From Candidatus Aerophobota bacterium (GTDB lineage: Bacteria; Aerophobota; Aerophobia; Aerophobales; B3-G15): 6,207 bases of DNA. Made by a program: the position numbers and the translations under genes. The stretch is taken from NCBI GenBank assembly GCA_030615365.1, contig JAUWZM010000119.1, forward strand, positions 1 through 6,207. The letters are read 5' to 3'. Shown here piece after piece: positions 4,699-6,207 of the stretch. Position 1 is the first letter of the stretch, and each line of letters starts with the position of its first letter. A model generated the notes under the pieces. It did no database searches. It was not told the origin of the DNA and saw only the letters and a list, made by a program, of their open reading frames with translations.

Positions 4699-4798
4699 TC
4701 TTTATCCCACCCTCCAGGCAATACTTTTTTTGGGTGCTGCTTTCATGCCTAACTTCTTTGGAGCATTTTTTTACAATTTCGAATTGGGGAATTTTCCG

Positions 4799-4885
4799 AT
4801 TCTTTTTAAATAAAAGAATAATTTTTTTATTTTTTTAAAATAATTAAATATCTTAATTCTTAATCTATATATAAAATATATCGAG
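4799..4885. other. Extremely AT-rich tract (possible duplex-unwinding element)
   Basis: About 85 bases contain only a handful of G or C. They include T and A runs, TATATATA-like stretches and a perfect inverted repeat, ATTCTTTT and AAAAGAAT (4799-4819, 5-base loop). The tract lies beside the three palindromes and the DnaA-box-like 9-mer, which is the layout of many replicon origins, where such a tract melts first. It could equally be a simple intergenic spacer or curved promoter DNA. There is no ORF here. Confidence 0.4.
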
Positions 4886-4932
4886 GATTTGTTCATACCT
4901 ATTAGTGAATCTAGAAACCACGTGATCTTTTT

Positions 4933-4953
4933 TATGCTTAGAATCTAAGCATA
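4933..4953. promoter_or_regulatory. 21-base palindromic binding site, copy 1 (perfect)
   Basis: The arms TATGCTTAGA and TCTAAGCATA are separated by one base, giving a perfect 10-bp inverted repeat. The symmetry and size are those of an operator for a dimeric helix-turn-helix protein. No T-run follows on the correct side of either strand, so it is not a terminator. Its centre is 64 bases from that of copy 2. Confidence 0.6.
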
Positions 4954-4996
4954 CCCTTGATTTAGGTGTAAGGCTTAATGCCGAACTTTTATGCAG

Positions 4997-5017
4997 TATG
5001 CTTAGATTCTAAGCACA
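4997..5017. promoter_or_regulatory. 21-base palindromic binding site, copy 2
   Basis: The arms are TATGCTTAGA and TCTAAGCACA, a single mismatch from perfect symmetry (T to C at the next-to-last base). It lies within unit one of the direct repeat. A DnaA-box-like 9-mer (TGATCCACA, one mismatch from TTATCCACA) follows at 5030-5038. Confidence 0.6.
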
Positions 5018-5029
5018 ATTTGGCATAGG

Positions 5030-5038
5030 TGATCCACA
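5030..5038 (+). promoter_or_regulatory. DnaA-box-like 9-mer
   Basis: TGATCCACA differs at one position from the consensus TTATCCACA bound by the DnaA initiator. A single 9-mer with a mismatch is weak evidence alone. It is listed because it lies between two copies of the palindrome and beside an AT-rich tract. Confidence 0.2.
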
Positions 5039-5091
5039 AGTTTTGGTTCTCATGCCGAACCTTTTTCGTAAGAAATTTCTTATTTTTGCAG

Positions 5092-5112
5092 TATGCTTAG
5101 ATTCTAAGCACA
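5092..5112. promoter_or_regulatory. 21-base palindromic binding site, copy 3
   Basis: This is identical to copy 2 (arms TATGCTTAGA and TCTAAGCACA). It lies just beyond the stop codon of the winged-helix gene, within unit two of the direct repeat. The centre-to-centre distance to copy 2 is 95 bases, close to nine turns of DNA, and copies 1 and 2 are 64 bases apart, about six turns. All three could therefore face the same side of the helix. Confidence 0.6.
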
Positions 5113-5127
5113 ATTTGACACAGGTGT

Positions 5128-6051
5128 TTAGTCAATTTCCTCTGGCTCGAATCCCCAACCTTGATCTATTAGCTTCTCCCTTTCCTCTAGTTTTTCCTCT
5201 TGCTCTATATATTTGTCGAATTTTTCCCTATTTTTTTCTTCTACCGCACCCTTCTTTATTTCTTCCCTTGTTCTTGAATCTGGAATTAAGATGCGAGTGA
5301 GAGTTCTGTTTCCGTTTTGCTTTATATCAATTAATCCTGACTCTTTTAAGTGTTTCAACGACTTTCGTAGGGTAGTTGAAGTCATCCTAAGTTTGGCGCA
5401 AGTCTCTTTTTGGGGGATCCAAATGAAGGTAGACTTATCCTCCTTAAACTCATCATAAAAGTTCTCCAGTGCCTCTATTAATAAAGATAGAAAACAGCAT
5501 CTATCAAGTGGGGTGAGGTTTTTGAACCTGTTAAGACATAGCGCTTTGAATGCCATTAGTAAACAGTCTCTGAGATTATCGTCTTTTTTAACCTCCTCTT
5601 TGACAAATCTCTCTGTAAACAAGCCCCTATCGCCCCCAAATACAAAGAGCGCCTTCTTTTTCGTTATGTGCCAGATTTTCATTAGTCTTTTTAGGAGTCT
5701 GGTCTGTTCGTTTTTGGACTCTTCCTCACTTACCTCTTCATAGGTAAATGCTCTGTCATAATCAATAGACCTTATAAGTGCTTTCTCTGAACAGAGGTGA
5801 TGGGGTTTTGGTAAGAAGTTATACCACTTTTTGAAGTAGTAAAACTGTGCCTCAATGTATTTTTCGTCTGAGTAATTATACTTTAGGGCGAGGGACTTTG
5901 CATCTACGAAATAAGCCCAATCCTCAGACTCACAAGGTGGTCTTCCATGGAATAGGTTAGTGGGTGTCTTTCTTTCTTTGTTGAGATATTCTTGGTATGT
6001 ATGGGCAAATATCGAAATATCTTTCCTTGTGGGTGTGTTGCTATTGCTCAC
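5128..6051 (-). CDS. Winged-helix DNA-binding protein, possible replication initiator or regulator
   Basis: This is a 307-residue soluble protein. Residues 207-257 read as a winged helix-turn-helix: a helix-turn-helix around IPQKETCAKLRMTSTTLRK, a third helix SLKHLKESGLI, then the wing DIKQNGNRTLTRILIP. The N-terminal 200 residues are helical and charged with no motif I recognise. The C-terminal 45 residues form an acidic and basic coiled-coil-like stretch (EEKLEEREKL). The start is GTG at 6051 with AAAGGA eight bases upstream. Winged-helix proteins of this layout include phage and plasmid replication initiators and replisome organisers, but also transcriptional regulators. Three palindromic sites and an AT-rich tract directly after the gene fit either role. 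The link to helicase and primase downstream favours replication, by inference only. Confidence 0.6.
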   Translation of the reverse strand: MSNSNTPTRKDISIFAHTYQEYLNKERKTPTNLFHGRPPCESEDWAYFVDAKSLALKYNYSDEKYIEAQFYYFKKWYNFLPKPHHLCSEKALIRSIDYDRAFTYEEVSEEESKNEQTRLLKRLMKIWHITKKKALFVFGGDRGLFTERFVKEEVKKDDNLRDCLLMAFKALCLNRFKNLTPLDRCCFLSLLIEALENFYDEFKEDKSTFIWIPQKETCAKLRMTSTTLRKSLKHLKESGLIDIKQNGNRTLTRILIPDSRTREEIKKGAVEEKNREKFDKYIEQEEKLEEREKLIDQGWGFEPEEID

Positions 6052-6082
6052 TATACAATCCTTTCAACTATACTAATACTTT

Positions 6083-6110
6083 ATTTTAATACAAATTTAG
6101 AAGTATACAA
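6083..6110 (-). promoter_or_regulatory. Candidate sigma-70-type promoter for the winged-helix gene
   Basis: Read on the minus strand, TTGTAT (6110-6105) is followed after 16 bases by TAAAAT (6088-6083), and the GTG start lies about 30 bases further on. Both hexamers are near consensus (two differences in the first, one in the second). In DNA this AT-rich such a match can arise by chance, but the position is right. Confidence 0.35.
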
Positions 6111-6138
6111 GTGCCTAATTTAATGGCTCGAAAACCCT

Positions 6139-6207
6139 ATGCCAAACGAAAAATCGTTAAGGACTAATAGAGATTTCGAATCCTTCGTTCTGGTAAATTT
6201 CCAAGCG
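6139..6207 (+). CDS. Possible divergent gene, N-terminal fragment (partial)
   Basis: An ATG at 6139 on the plus strand opens a frame that stays open to the right edge for 23 codons, beginning MPNEKSLRTNRDFESFVLVN. A gene divergent from the winged-helix gene would suit a switch-like regulator region. No Shine-Dalgarno precedes the ATG, and the opposite strand has a competing frame that ends in this stretch (6207-6157, ending NEGFEISISP). I cannot decide between them from 69 bases. Confidence 0.25.
   Translation, partial: MPNEKSLRTNRDFESFVLVNFQA

Larger units (their letters stand above)
4978..5126. repeat. Long direct repeat, two units (54 and 75 bases)
   Basis: Unit one (4978-5031) runs from ATGCCGAAC, through GCAGTATGC and the palindrome, to ACAATTTGGCATAGGTG. 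Unit two (5052-5126) has the same elements in the same order, ending ACAATTTGACACAGGTG. The 21-base difference is a spacer in unit two that contains the perfect 12-base palindrome AAGAAATTTCTT (5070-5081). Copy 1 of the palindrome is outside these units. The repeat looks like a duplicated regulatory or origin module that later gained or lost one segment of two helical turns. Confidence 0.65.

Noticed and set aside
4701..4745. 14-codon minus-strand ORF MKAAPKKSIAWRVG just upstream of the transglycosylase
   Set aside because: The ribosome binding site is poor and there is no recognisable feature. It is probably the transglycosylase leader.
4933..4953. Palindrome read as a terminator
   Set aside because: On neither strand is the 3' arm followed by a T-run: the minus strand continues into A and the plus strand into CCC.
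5043..5743. Plus-strand ORFs opposite the winged-helix gene
   Set aside because: They have shadow composition (rich in Ser, Leu and Phe from the antisense of charged codons) and overlap a coherent protein on the other strand.
6157..6207. C-terminal end of an upstream minus-strand gene (ending NEGFEISISP)
   Set aside because: Seventeen open codons are too few to support a call, and the plus strand has a competing frame with an ATG. Undecidable without sequence beyond 6207.

Overview
The window looks like part of a bacteriophage or prophage-like genome from an AT-rich bacterial host. I cannot name the host. The evidence is the set of genes (a primase-like zinc domain, a DnaB-type helicase, a lysozyme-fold lytic transglycosylase, a DUF3307 membrane protein, a cold-shock protein and many very small ORFs), tight packing with ATGA start/stop overlaps, and purine-rich ribosome binding sites close to AGGAGAAATAA. 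Every well-supported gene lies on the minus strand, so transcription reads from right to left. The tRNA-like element encodes no CCA.

In transcription order the window begins at 6051 with a 307-residue winged-helix DNA-binding protein, possibly a replication initiator or regulator. A 430-base gap follows (4699-5127). It holds three near-identical 21-base palindromes, a long direct repeat, a DnaA-box-like 9-mer and an extremely AT-rich tract, and together these resemble a replication origin or an operator cluster. Then come a membrane-anchored lytic transglycosylase (4698-4144), a decayed tandem-repeat protein gene broken by a frame change and a TAA stop (4130-3740) whose frame runs directly into a cold-shock protein (3739-3551), and a stretch rich in RNA hairpins.

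The centre of the window (3550-2600) is the strangest part. A 37-residue membrane microprotein ends exactly where a 267-base structured RNA begins (3285-3019). The ends of that RNA pair like a tRNA acceptor stem, its 3' end is a textbook T-arm, and its interior appears to be pseudoknotted instead of containing a normal anticodon arm. A second copy of the T-arm and acceptor 3' strand lies 278 bases downstream (2769-2742), after a 59-residue ORF and a 16-codon ORF. A 19-residue hydrophobic ORF and a terminator-like hairpin follow.

From 2506 leftward is a compact replication-associated block: helicase (TTG start), a 67-residue protein, DUF3307 membrane protein, a four-cysteine 65-residue protein, a single-pass 54-residue membrane protein, and the N-terminus of a primase-like protein that runs off the left edge. 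Helicase, primase and the putative initiator would form a replication module. The transglycosylase and cold-shock protein are accessory to it.
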